A DNA stretch of 64,000 nucleotides. It comes from Candidatus Saccharibacteria bacterium. Its GTDB lineage: Bacteria; Patescibacteriota; Saccharimonadia; Saccharimonadales; Saccharimonadaceae. The notes under the pieces were generated by a model that was not told where the DNA came from, ran no database searches, and saw nothing but the letters and a program-made list of their open reading frames with translations. Shown here piece by piece: positions 1 to 7,764 of the stretch. The translations under genes and the position numbers were made by a program. Position 1 is the stretch's first letter, and each line of letters opens with the position of its first letter. The stretch is taken from the NCBI GenBank assembly GCA_016699895.1, contig CP064991.1:558001-622000 (forward strand). The letters run 5' to 3'.

Positions 1-24
1 CCCTTGATGCGGCGAAGGCTGGCG

Positions 25-876
25 TTACGGTTGAACCGTGATCTTGCCGGCCTTGACTAGTTCATCGCGAGCGGCCTGTAAATAAGGATAGGCCTCATCG
101 AGCGTCAATCCGCTTTGATGCAAGGCTGTTGCTAGCGGTATCCCGACGTAACGTATATGCCACGGCTCGTACTGGTATTTGGTAATTTCGGTTTTATCGG
201 CCGGATAGCGTATGATAAATCCGTATTTATAAGAGTTAGCTGCGATCCATTTACCAGCTGCCATATCGCCAAAACAGAGGCTAATGTAACATTCTCGTGA
301 TCGTGGCGCGACGTCGGCGGCCAGCCCAGTCTGATGTTCGCTGTAGCCTGGTTTAGCGCTATATTTATTAGCAGCCTCCTCGCCCGATTTCGCTACATAA
401 TTGGTGTAGTATATCTTTTGCTGGTTATAGGACCGGAAACCGCTCCCGATCATCAGATCATAGCCTGCCGCCATGGCGTCGGTCATCATGGCGTGATAAT
501 CATTAACAGCCACCTCACGCAATGAGCGCTCGTCTTGATTTTTGTCGGTGCGACTATCATCTTTCAAAAAAACTAAATTACTCGGCCTGTAATCTTGTCG
601 TGTCAATGGATGATCTTTGTTGACTACGACCCATAGGCTAGTCGGATCATTGTAATCTTCGACGATGGCATCGATCGGGTCAGCTCCAGGCAAGCTAACC
701 TGGATGGTTTTAGGTTTGGTATCTTTATCGACCTTGGTTGGCTGGTTAGCGGTTTTGAGCGTTGTCGTATCAGATCCAGACTGTAATGTATATAGAAATA
801 ATCCAGTACCAATGACGAGAATCGCTATCGCACCAATGACAATTTTGGCTGAGAGCTGCCGACGTTGTATATTCAT
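25..876 (-). CDS. D-alanyl-D-alanine carboxypeptidase, VanY/M15 family
   Basis: A 283-residue zinc peptidase predicted to remove the terminal D-Ala from peptidoglycan stem peptides outside the membrane. One N-terminal membrane segment (about residues 11-30) anchors it. The M15 signature is present: SEHQTGLAAD at 179-188 supplies the His and Asp zinc ligands, and EPWH at 237-240 supplies the second His. The start codon lies 6 bases after a TAGAAT -10 box (883-888) with no Shine-Dalgarno sequence, so the mRNA is probably leaderless. It sits downstream of a second, unrelated D-Ala-D-Ala carboxypeptidase on the same strand, so the pair may trim the same substrate. Confidence 0.9.
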   Translation of the reverse strand: MNIQRRQLSAKIVIGAIAILVIGTGLFLYTLQSGSDTTTLKTANQPTKVDKDTKPKTIQVSLPGADPIDAIVEDYNDPTSLWVVVNKDHPLTRQDYRPSNLVFLKDDSRTDKNQDERSLREVAVNDYHAMMTDAMAAGYDLMIGSGFRSYNQQKIYYTNYVAKSGEEAANKYSAKPGYSEHQTGLAADVAPRSRECYISLCFGDMAAGKWIAANSYKYGFIIRYPADKTEITKYQYEPWHIRYVGIPLATALHQSGLTLDEAYPYLQAARDELVKAGKITVQP

Positions 877-911
877 AGTACCATTCTAGTGCAAAAAATC
901 AGGTTCGTCCA

Positions 912-2126
912 CTACTTGGTTGCGAAAGGATGACCTAGTCTCCAGATGAAATGAGGCTCTGTGATATCCGAGGCTAGCACCAGATCGACTGATTGATCAT
1001 CGATGGTCAAGGTACCAACTTTGTCGCCAGCCTGTTTCGGAGCGGTGATCTGATCGAGGTGCAAGTTAGGAGCAATTGATTCATCTTTCCAACGTAGCGC
1101 GTTGATATCATTCGCGGTCTCGACCTCGACTTTGCCAACCCACGGCACATTATAGTAGGCTACGGCATCGCCTTTTGCGACGACCTTGGTATAGTCTAGG
1201 TTACTGGTGGCCGACTCCGCGAGTGCCTTCGCGGCTGCGAACCGCGCCGCGCTGCTGGTCTGTCCTAGGACGACGCCGATAATCGTTTTGGTTTGCGATC
1301 CTTTCGTATAGTCAAAGGCAAACATCAAACAGTAGCCTGCCTCTGAGGTGTGGCCGGTCTTGATGCCTCTGAAACCGTCACTGAGGAGAGCGTTGGTATT
1401 CGTCATTGTCCGAGAGCCTGCAAAAGTGGCTTTGGCCTGCGCCACGATCTGGCTGAGAGCTGCGTTTTTCAGGACCAACTGAGCGATCTTGATCAGATCA
1501 CCTGTCGAGCTGGTGGTGGCTGGATCTAGCCCGCTGGCGTCGGGACCGATGGTGGTTTCAGTCAAATTGTGGCTAGCTAGCCAAGTGGTAGCGGCTGTAT
1601 GGTAGTTTACCATTGAGCCAAAGGCCCAGATCGCTAAACTGTCCGCCAGATTATTCGCACTCTCGAGCATAATGGCGTTTAGAACAGATCGGAGCGTTAG
1701 TTGCTGTCCCGCGTAAACCGGGAGATTTGATCCGCCAACGGCGACGGTTTTGTTGTATCGCTCCACATCTGCTGAATTCATGGTCAAGGTTGGACCATCT
1801 TCGTCTGCCGCCAACGGATATTTGTCTAGCACGACTAAGACCGTGATGGTTTTCGCCATACTGGCGGGCGGGAGGGGATCTCTCGCGCCGTACTGGGCGA
1901 TCATACCGTCGTCGAGCGAACCAATGGCCGCCGCGCCGCGTGACGGCTGGGTGAATTTCATTGCCGACACAGCAGGTTGATCCAGCGTCGTTGCAGTTGC
2001 TGATAATCGATGCGTCGCACTAGCCGCCATGTATAGCCATGCCATGAGTGCCGCGACAATAATGAGCCATAGCGCTAGACGCCAGGTTTTCCTGGTTGAT
2101 GACCTTCCACCGTGTCGTCTGATCAT
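912..2126 (-). CDS. Serine D-alanyl-D-alanine carboxypeptidase (PBP5-like, S11)
   Basis: A 404-residue penicillin-binding protein of the DacA/PBP5 type. All three active-site motifs are visible: SMAK (89-92, nucleophile Ser), SAN (156-158) and KTG (256-258). A membrane segment near residues 16-35 suggests an N-terminal anchor rather than the C-terminal amphipathic anchor of E. coli PBP5. It would trim pentapeptides and so limit cross-linking. The ATG follows a TACAAT -10 box by 7 bases without a ribosome-binding site. It is divergent from the gene at 2174, with 47 bases between the two starts. Confidence 0.92.
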   Translation of the reverse strand: MIRRHGGRSSTRKTWRLALWLIIVAALMAWLYMAASATHRLSATATTLDQPAVSAMKFTQPSRGAAAIGSLDDGMIAQYGARDPLPPASMAKTITVLVVLDKYPLAADEDGPTLTMNSADVERYNKTVAVGGSNLPVYAGQQLTLRSVLNAIMLESANNLADSLAIWAFGSMVNYHTAATTWLASHNLTETTIGPDASGLDPATTSSTGDLIKIAQLVLKNAALSQIVAQAKATFAGSRTMTNTNALLSDGFRGIKTGHTSEAGYCLMFAFDYTKGSQTKTIIGVVLGQTSSAARFAAAKALAESATSNLDYTKVVAKGDAVAYYNVPWVGKVEVETANDINALRWKDESIAPNLHLDQITAPKQAGDKVGTLTIDDQSVDLVLASDITEPHFIWRLGHPFATK

Positions 2127-2133
2127 ACGATCA

Positions 2134-2165
2134 ATTGTAGCAGAGCAAGGGGCTTATGGTATAAT
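2134..2165. promoter_or_regulatory. Divergent leaderless -10 elements
   Basis: TACAAT on the minus strand (2139-2134) serves the PBP5-like gene, and TATAAT on the plus strand (2160-2165) serves the membrane-protein gene. They lie 7 and 8 bases from their start codons. Both promoters share about 47 bases, so polymerases starting in opposite directions would interfere. Confidence 0.6.
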
Positions 2166-2173
2166 TATACGAA

Positions 2174-2521
2174 ATGGCAAAACAAAAACTTTGGTTCAAA
2201 AAGCGCACTACTCGCGGCGGTGGCCGAAAGGTTACTGGGCGCGAACGCTTGACGCCACGCAATATGAACCGCGAAATCTACAAAAACCAACGCGTCTATA
2301 GCTATTTTATGCTCAAGCTAGCCCTGTTTATGATCCTCGGTCTGACTTGGTTTCGGCTGGGCGCACCAATTGGATCGGTCCAAGTAGTCCCGGTCGGTCT
2401 CGCTGTCGGGTTGATCCTTGTCACATTTGAACGTTTTCGGATGGGACGAACTTTAGAGATTGGTATACTAGTAGTAGCAGCTATTATCAGCTATGTTTCA
2501 CCAGTAGGTATTGTGATATAA
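2174..2521 (+). CDS. Small two-to-three-TM membrane protein, function unknown
   Basis: A 115-residue protein. The first 40 residues are strongly basic (KKRTTRGGGRK, RERLTPRNMNRE) and probably cytoplasmic. Hydrophobic stretches follow at about 47-62, 70-85 and 96-113. I do not recognise a named family. It begins 8 bases after TATAAT with no Shine-Dalgarno sequence. The next gene starts 10 bases downstream with a strong AAGGAGGT site, so the two are probably co-transcribed and this protein may assist the surface protein that follows. Confidence 0.7.
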   Translation: MAKQKLWFKKRTTRGGGRKVTGRERLTPRNMNREIYKNQRVYSYFMLKLALFMILGLTWFRLGAPIGSVQVVPVGLAVGLILVTFERFRMGRTLEIGILVVAAIISYVSPVGIVI

Positions 2522-2531
2522 AGGAGGTACC

Positions 2532-3641
2532 ATGGCAAGATCATCGACTACCCATAAAACTAAAGCTCCGCCTCAGGTCAAAACAGGGAGCTCCGCAGCT
2601 ACCAAGACCGAAACGCCTGGGCGTACTCATGACGGGCGACATAAAACTCCTGCCGAGCAACACCCATCGAGACATATGGTGGTGCGATCACATGTGACGT
2701 CGAAAAAACCAATCTCGCACCATCGACCAGTGGCTAGGACCAGCGCCTTTGCGATCAATCGCCAGTCGAAAAAGACTAATCGAGCCAAAGCCTGGCGCGG
2801 CTGGCTCCTGGTGACGCTAGCTATCGCGGCCATCGTTGTGATTTGCGTCATGACTGCCTCTAAACTACTCCAACATACCGGCGAGCATACCTCATTATCG
2901 CAACCCGACAGCACCGCTAGCTCCAGTGCTGACAAACCCGAGGTCATAGAGTCGCTGCCGAGAGAACCGACCGACCTAGCCAAAGCCCAGGAGCGTCTAA
3001 CCTCGATCAGTTCGAGTTTGGAGCAGACGAACTTTTCCGCTACCACCGTTATTAAATTGAAAGTTCCGCTCTATAAACAGACCTATGGCCAGAGCTGTGA
3101 AGCCTCGGCCTTGCGCATGGCGCTCGCGTATCGTAGCGTGACGACAACTGATATGGCGCTCCTGAATCAGATGGGATATGACGGCGTCGTGGCAAAAACG
3201 GTCAACGGCAGGCTAATCTGGACTGACCCACACAAACAATTTGTAGGCGATAAAGACGGCGATCAACAGAAGTTAACGGGCTATGGCGTATTTGCTGAGC
3301 CGATTGCGGCAGCGTCCGATAAAAATGGTCGCCCGGCCGAGGCCAAAGACGATGTTCAGATTGACTGGATCGTTAGCCAGCTCTACGCAGGTAATCCGGT
3401 CATCGTCTGGGGCGTGTCGATCAAAATCAGCGACACCGTGTGGTATACCGAGGACGGCGCCACCGTGAACGCGCCACTGCGCACCCATACGAGGCTAGTG
3501 ATTGGGTTCAAGGGCGACCCTAGCGACCCCGACGGCTTTTACCTGAACGACCCAGCTACTGGCACGGAAAAGTACTGGACAACGGTGGCGCTAAAGACCG
3601 ACATTAGCAAAGGTATCAAACAAGCCGTTGCTGTGTATTAG
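2532..3641 (+). CDS. Membrane-anchored C39-like papain-fold protein
   Basis: A 369-residue protein with a long basic, disordered N-terminus (1-85), one membrane segment (about 90-110), a Ser/Thr linker, and a C-terminal Peptidase_C39_2-like domain (about 178-369). The candidate catalytic residues are Cys189 in GQSCEAS, His319 in RTHTRLVIG and the Asn/Asp of LNDPATG (339-340). The topology places the domain outside the cell. A perfect AAGGAGGT precedes the ATG. The C-terminal half is paralogous to that of the next gene. Substrate unknown: peptide cleavage, wall-peptide editing or transpeptidation are all possible. Confidence 0.75.
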   Translation: MARSSTTHKTKAPPQVKTGSSAATKTETPGRTHDGRHKTPAEQHPSRHMVVRSHVTSKKPISHHRPVARTSAFAINRQSKKTNRAKAWRGWLLVTLAIAAIVVICVMTASKLLQHTGEHTSLSQPDSTASSSADKPEVIESLPREPTDLAKAQERLTSISSSLEQTNFSATTVIKLKVPLYKQTYGQSCEASALRMALAYRSVTTTDMALLNQMGYDGVVAKTVNGRLIWTDPHKQFVGDKDGDQQKLTGYGVFAEPIAAASDKNGRPAEAKDDVQIDWIVSQLYAGNPVIVWGVSIKISDTVWYTEDGATVNAPLRTHTRLVIGFKGDPSDPDGFYLNDPATGTEKYWTTVALKTDISKGIKQAVAVY

Positions 3642-3648
3642 AAATTAG

Positions 3649-3694
3649 ATAGCGCCAGAAAAAGCTTGTGTTTTCCTGGTGCTATTGTTATAAT
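3649..3694 (+). promoter_or_regulatory. Terminator-like hairpin overlapping next promoter
   Basis: ATAGCGCCAG at 3649 pairs with CTGGTGCTAT ending at 3685 (one G-T pair), with A and T runs extending the stem. The promoter for the next gene uses TTGTGT (3666-3671), a 17-base spacer and TATAAT (3689-3694), so its -35 box lies inside the hairpin of the upstream gene. Confidence 0.5.
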
Positions 3695-3729
3695 ATACGT
3701 ATACTTTAACACAAACAGGGGAGATTGGT

Positions 3730-5595
3730 ATGAAAGTGGTGGATTTGATGAGGAAACATAAACATATATTAAAGCATTCGGCTATGGGGCTTGGCGCAGT
3801 CGTTGTGGTCGCCCTAATAGCTTTCCTATTCCTCCGCACCGCCTCTGCTATTTCGTTCCAACACGAGACGGTTAATATCTCCGTTAACGAGCCATTTACG
3901 GTCGAGCTCAATCAATCGCTCAAAGCTATCGATGTTGATAGTATTTCGATCGAACCAGCGGTCAAGGGCGGTGAGTGGATTTATCATCCGGGCGGTTTGC
4001 TAGGAACCGATACTCTGGTTTTCGAACATGACAATCCTCTGGCCATTAACACCGAGTACACAGTAAATTTTGGTGATGCAGAGCGCTACCTTATGGGTGA
4101 TACGACGATGCCATCAATCAGTTTTAAAACAGAGAAAGCGCCTCGTTTAGCTAAGGCCGGGGTAGCAACTCTAAAAGACGGCGCCGTAATCTCCGCGGAC
4201 TATCTGTTCGTTGCCAAATTAGAATCATCTGGCAAAGGTTTGCGCACCTTGACGCTCAAAACTGATCCGGTGATCGAAACCGAGATAGTCAGGCAAGATG
4301 ATTCTAGTTATACCTGGCGTGTCAAGGGAGATCAGCTATTGCCGCAGGGACAAACTATCAGAGTCGAGGTCTATGACGAGAAAAACAAGGAGTCACTACT
4401 AGTACGCAATCTCAAGGTGGCCGACGAACCAACCGTACAATCCATGGTCAAGGCCGATCATTTCGGTGAACAAGACCAGGCGGTCATAGAGTTCAATCAG
4501 CCGATAGCCGAGCAGGGCCGAGACAAGATAGTTTTTGACCTCGAAGGTAGCGGCACCTGGGAGAGCGACACGAAATATGTCTTTACTCCGTCGAAAGTTG
4601 AGGCCGGCAAGACTTATACGTATCACATACAGTCAGGGCTGAGATCGACAGATGGCGGTATTTTGGCTAGTGCCATCGACAGCGAGTTCAAAACGGTCGG
4701 TGCTGTGGCGGTCACGGCTAGCTCACCGACTGGCAAAGAATTATCGCAGGCGCAGCAGAATATCAAATTCACGTTTGATCAACCCGTCGACCATGCGTCG
4801 GCCGAAGGGCACTTTTCTATCAGCGGCGGCACGGTAACTGGCTTTAGTTGGAGTGGCAATACGATGACTGCTACTGTCAAAAATCTCGGGTTCCAACAAA
4901 CGATTACTGCTCGTGTGGATGGCGGCGTTGTCAATGGCGGTTTTGGGCTACCGAGTACGCAAGCGTTTAGTGTTAGTTTCACGACCGAGATTCGCACTAG
5001 GCAACTCGGTGTTCCGATGATGCGCCAGGAACATGCCGCCACCTGCGGGCTGGCTTCACTCCGGATGGCACTCGCCTATTATGGTATCAGCACTAGTGAA
5101 ATGACTATTTTGGGTTACATGAACTATGCCCCGCGCGATATGGATGTAGCGAATAACGAGTGGGATGATCCTAGAGAGATGTTCGTCGGCAACATTGATG
5201 GTACTAGTATGTATACCGCGTCCGGCGTCGAAATGCCACTTGTCGCGCGCGTTGCTCGGTCATTCGGCAAGAGTACTACCGAAAGGATCGGTAGTAGTGT
5301 TCATGTTAACTGGATAGCCGAGGAGATTCACGCTGGTCATCCAGTCGTCATCAGTGGTACTGGTACCAGTAAAAAGCCGTCCTATTATAGCTGGACCGCT
5401 CCGAATGGGCGCGTAGTAACGTCGGCGACGAATGGTCATGCCCGAGTTGTGACAGGTGTCAAAGGCGAACCGAGCCAGCCTATCGGCTTTTGGATCAATG
5501 ATCCCTTGCGGGGCACATTCTATTGGACAGCCAGCCAGCTACAGGCCAATCTACGAACTAATCCCTATGGCGGCATGGCAGTTTCCATCTATTAA
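3730..5595 (+). CDS. Surface protein: Ig-like repeats plus C39-like domain
   Basis: A 621-residue exported protein. A signal-anchor lies at about 17-38. Several bacterial Ig-like, beta-rich modules follow (roughly 45-420; repeated 'FDQPV', 'FNQPI' and 'TYTYH'-type strands). A C-terminal C39_2-like domain begins near 425. The putative catalytic residues are Cys439 (in AATCGLAS), His570 (in GHARVVTG) and an Asn/Asp pair near 590 (INDPL). The domain matches the C-terminus of the preceding protein (shared MALAY, GFxxNDP and VNWIxxE/VDWIxxQ patterns). The stalk would hold the catalytic head away from the membrane. It has its own promoter and a GGGGAG ribosome-binding site. Confidence 0.75.
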   Translation: MKVVDLMRKHKHILKHSAMGLGAVVVVALIAFLFLRTASAISFQHETVNISVNEPFTVELNQSLKAIDVDSISIEPAVKGGEWIYHPGGLLGTDTLVFEHDNPLAINTEYTVNFGDAERYLMGDTTMPSISFKTEKAPRLAKAGVATLKDGAVISADYLFVAKLESSGKGLRTLTLKTDPVIETEIVRQDDSSYTWRVKGDQLLPQGQTIRVEVYDEKNKESLLVRNLKVADEPTVQSMVKADHFGEQDQAVIEFNQPIAEQGRDKIVFDLEGSGTWESDTKYVFTPSKVEAGKTYTYHIQSGLRSTDGGILASAIDSEFKTVGAVAVTASSPTGKELSQAQQNIKFTFDQPVDHASAEGHFSISGGTVTGFSWSGNTMTATVKNLGFQQTITARVDGGVVNGGFGLPSTQAFSVSFTTEIRTRQLGVPMMRQEHAATCGLASLRMALAYYGISTSEMTILGYMNYAPRDMDVANNEWDDPREMFVGNIDGTSMYTASGVEMPLVARVARSFGKSTTERIGSSVHVNWIAEEIHAGHPVVISGTGTSKKPSYYSWTAPNGRVVTSATNGHARVVTGVKGEPSQPIGFWINDPLRGTFYWTASQLQANLRTNPYGGMAVSIY

Positions 5596-5606
5596 CAGAA
5601 ACAGAC

Positions 5607-5640
5607 TTGATTTTGTCGTTAGATAGGTGTAATATATAAT
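5607..5640 (+). promoter_or_regulatory. Promoter of the CxxC protein gene
   Basis: TTGATT (5607-5612), a 17-base spacer, then TAATAT (5630-5635). An overlapping TATAAT sits at 5635-5640. Transcription would begin near 5645, leaving a leader of about 85 bases that contains a terminator-like hairpin. Confidence 0.55.
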
Positions 5641-5675
5641 CTGATGACGAAATCACCAATCAAAGTAATTAGACT

Positions 5676-5704
5676 ATAGCTCTGGCGACAGGGCTATTTT
5701 TTTT
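5676..5704 (+). terminator. Intrinsic terminator inside a 5' leader (attenuator-like)
   Basis: ATAGCTCT pairs with AGGGCTAT around the loop GGCGAC and is followed by eight T residues. It lies after the promoter and before the strong AAAGGAGG site of the gene at 5729, which is where a transcription attenuator or riboswitch expression platform would sit. A small TGAT/ATCA stem precedes it. Confidence 0.6.
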
Positions 5705-5728
5705 AGGAAAAAAGGAGGCCTACCTAGT

Positions 5729-6085
5729 ATGACAAAACTTGCACCCGAGATGATGACCTACGCGATAGATGACGCAGAGGCTGCAGAGCCTACTATCGAG
5801 GAGCGGCTGTCGATTGGTGTCGAGATGGTGAGCAACGCATCGCCGGAGAGTCGGCGAACAGTTTTAGGGATCGTTGCAGTCAACCAGAGAGCGATAGACT
5901 ATTGTGACGGTTGTATTGATAGACGACCAGCACCTAAATCGGGCTGGGATATGTGTGCTCGTGAGGCGTTACGGGACTCTGTCGGGCAAAACGGAACTAT
6001 GGCGGCGGCAACATTACGAGCCTGTGTCAGTTGCGCAGAGATTACCAGACAGGGCGGAAAAATGCCGAGCCATGGCCTATATTAA
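5729..6085 (+). CDS. Small CxxC-containing protein, function unknown
   Basis: A 118-residue soluble protein of no family I recognise. It has an acidic N-terminus and five clustered cysteines: CDGC, then a single C in DMCAREA, then CVSC. Two CxxC pairs separated by about 35 residues could bind zinc or an Fe-S cluster, or form disulphides. The start is fixed by AAAGGAGG 12 bases upstream. The gene has a private promoter and an attenuator-like hairpin. Cysteine pairs stand out because the ribosomal and polymerase zinc cysteines in this window have been lost. Confidence 0.6.
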   Translation: MTKLAPEMMTYAIDDAEAAEPTIEERLSIGVEMVSNASPESRRTVLGIVAVNQRAIDYCDGCIDRRPAPKSGWDMCAREALRDSVGQNGTMAAATLRACVSCAEITRQGGKMPSHGLY

Positions 6086-6102
6086 CTAAGTCAGCGCGGG
6101 GC

Positions 6103-6131
6103 TTGCACTTGATGACAAAATTTGCTACAAT
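6103..6131 (+). promoter_or_regulatory. Promoter of the ribosomal protein operon
   Basis: TTGCAC (6103-6108), a 17-base spacer and TACAAT (6126-6131). This is a near-consensus sigma-70 promoter. Transcription would start near 6138, giving an untranslated leader of about 100 bases before rplC. Confidence 0.8.
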
Positions 6132-6151
6132 AACAGGGTTAATGTTAGACC

Positions 6152-6216
6152 AACGTTCCTGAGAACGTCTGCAAGTCCTACTTTTACAGATAGGAAACTG
6201 CAAATTCTCAGGCGTT
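6152..6216 (+). promoter_or_regulatory. Structured leader RNA of rplC
   Basis: AACG and CCTGAGAA (6152-6165) pair with TTCTCAGG and CGTT (6205-6216). An inner TCCTA/TAGGA hairpin (6176-6195) completes a bulged two-level stem. Ribosomal operons are commonly controlled by such leaders binding one of their own proteins (L4 on the S10 leader in E. coli). Which protein binds here is not visible. Confidence 0.5.
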
Positions 6217-6239
6217 TTAAGTGGAAAAGGGATAGTTTA

Positions 6240-6851
6240 GTGAAAACTCTCATCGGTACCAAACTTGGTATGACCCAGATCCTCGGCGAAGACGGGGTAA
6301 TGCTTCCCATTACCGTGATCCAAGCCGGCCCTTGTACTGTGACTCAGGTGAAGTCAGTCGAAAGCGACGGCTACAACGCAGTGCAAATCGGTTACGGACA
6401 GGGTAAGAACCTGAGCAATGCCGTGGCTGGCCACGTAAAGGCAGCCCACATAACACCAAAAGTCATCCGCGAAGTTCGGGTTGAGACTCTACCAGAGCTC
6501 AAAGTCGGCGACGCACTAACAGCAGAGGTATTTGTGGTCGGCGATAGTGTCGATGTCAGCGGCACCAGCAAAGGTAAAGGCTGGGCTGGCACGATCAAGC
6601 GCCACAACTTTAAACGTCATCGTGCAACTCATGGTGGCAAAGGTAACACTCGCAAAGTCGGTTCCATCGGTTCGATGTATCCGCAGAAAATCTTTAAGGG
6701 CAAGCGCATGGCTGGTCAGATGGGCGGCGAGGCAACTACGGTCAAGAACTTGACCGTAGCCTATATCGACGTCGACAAGAACCTGATCGGTGTTAAAGGC
6801 GCTGTGCCTGGACCGAAAAAAGGCATCGTAATCATAGGAGGGCAAGAATAA
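6240..6851 (+). CDS. rplC: 50S ribosomal protein L3
   Basis: A 203-residue L3, the expected length. It opens with the typical MKTLIGTKLGMTQI, and the RPGSxG-like loop region reads RKVGSIGSMYPQKIFKGKRM. L3 helps organise the 3' half of 23S rRNA near the peptidyl-transferase centre. The start is GTG, chosen because the family N-terminus begins exactly there. It is the first gene of the operon; rpsJ (S10), which normally precedes rplC, is not here. The stop overlaps the L4 start by one base (TAATG). Confidence 0.97.
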   Translation: MKTLIGTKLGMTQILGEDGVMLPITVIQAGPCTVTQVKSVESDGYNAVQIGYGQGKNLSNAVAGHVKAAHITPKVIREVRVETLPELKVGDALTAEVFVVGDSVDVSGTSKGKGWAGTIKRHNFKRHRATHGGKGNTRKVGSIGSMYPQKIFKGKRMAGQMGGEATTVKNLTVAYIDVDKNLIGVKGAVPGPKKGIVIIGGQE

Positions 6852-7459
6852 TGGCTGAAACAACGACTCCTAAATTTGATAAAGCTGTGTTTGGTGTCGA
6901 AGTCACCAATCACGAGCTACTAAAACTAGCCTACGAAAGTTATCTGGCTGAGGGTCGCCAAGTTGGCGCTAAAACGCTCAAGCGCGGTGATGTTCGGGGT
7001 GGTGGCAAAAAACCATGGCGTCAAAAAGGCACCGGTCGCGCTCGTTTCGGTTCATCTCGTAACCCAATCTGGCGTGGTGGTGGTGTCGTCTTTGGACCTC
7101 TCGGTAACGAAAACTATACCAAGAAAATCGCTAAAAATAGCAAACGTGTGGCTCTGCGTCAGGCGCTAACCCTCGCTAGCCAGGCGAAAAAAGTTTCGAC
7201 TGCCGACCTAACATTTACTGGCAAGACTCGCGACACAGTCAAATCTCTAGCCACTGCAAAGATTGCGACTGATCGCAAAGTGCTCCTCGTTGTCGAGGAC
7301 AAGACCTCTGAGGTGCTGCGCGCTACTAATAATTTGTCTAACGTATTAGTAGTCCGACCAACCTATTTGACGGTCTTTCATATCTTGAACGCTGATCAGA
7401 TCGTATTTAACGGCAAGTCGCTCGAGGCTACCACCGCATGGCTGAAAGGAGACAAATAA
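6851..7459 (+). CDS. rplD: 50S ribosomal protein L4
   Basis: A 202-residue L4. The conserved exit-tunnel loop is visible as GGGKKPWRQKGTGRARFGSSRNPIW-type residues at about 50-77, followed by GGxVFGP. L4 contacts 23S rRNA domain I and lines the nascent-peptide tunnel; in many bacteria it also autoregulates its operon. It shares one base with rplC and one with rplW, so the three are translationally coupled. Confidence 0.97.
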   Translation: MAETTTPKFDKAVFGVEVTNHELLKLAYESYLAEGRQVGAKTLKRGDVRGGGKKPWRQKGTGRARFGSSRNPIWRGGGVVFGPLGNENYTKKIAKNSKRVALRQALTLASQAKKVSTADLTFTGKTRDTVKSLATAKIATDRKVLLVVEDKTSEVLRATNNLSNVLVVRPTYLTVFHILNADQIVFNGKSLEATTAWLKGDK

Positions 7460-7764
7460 TGTTAATTACTCCACGAATTTCCGAGAAAAGCTACAAGTTG
7501 TCAGCGGATAACGTCTACGTCTTTGATGTCCCAATGGACGCTAACAAAGCGCAAGTCACGGCAGCTGTCGAAGCTGAATATCCTGAGGTGACAGTCGGCG
7601 ATGTTCGATTACTTGTCGCCAAAGGTAAAGTCAAGGCAGTCAACCGCGGCAAGCGCGCTCGTCCAACGACCGCATCCCGCAAAGACACCAAGAAAGCTTA
7701 CGTAACAGTCTCTGAGGGCTCAATCGAGATCTTCAAAGAAGCTGCAGAAAGTGAGGCAGTATAA
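7459..7764 (+). CDS. rplW: 50S ribosomal protein L23
   Basis: A 101-residue L23 beginning MLITPRISEKSY. The open frame extends 7 codons further upstream, but those codons lie inside the L4 gene and the family N-terminus fits the ATG in the TAATG junction, so I chose 7459. L23 forms the rim of the polypeptide exit tunnel and docks trigger factor and SRP. Trigger factor is also encoded in this window. Confidence 0.95.
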   Translation: MLITPRISEKSYKLSADNVYVFDVPMDANKAQVTAAVEAEYPEVTVGDVRLLVAKGKVKAVNRGKRARPTTASRKDTKKAYVTVSEGSIEIFKEAAESEAV

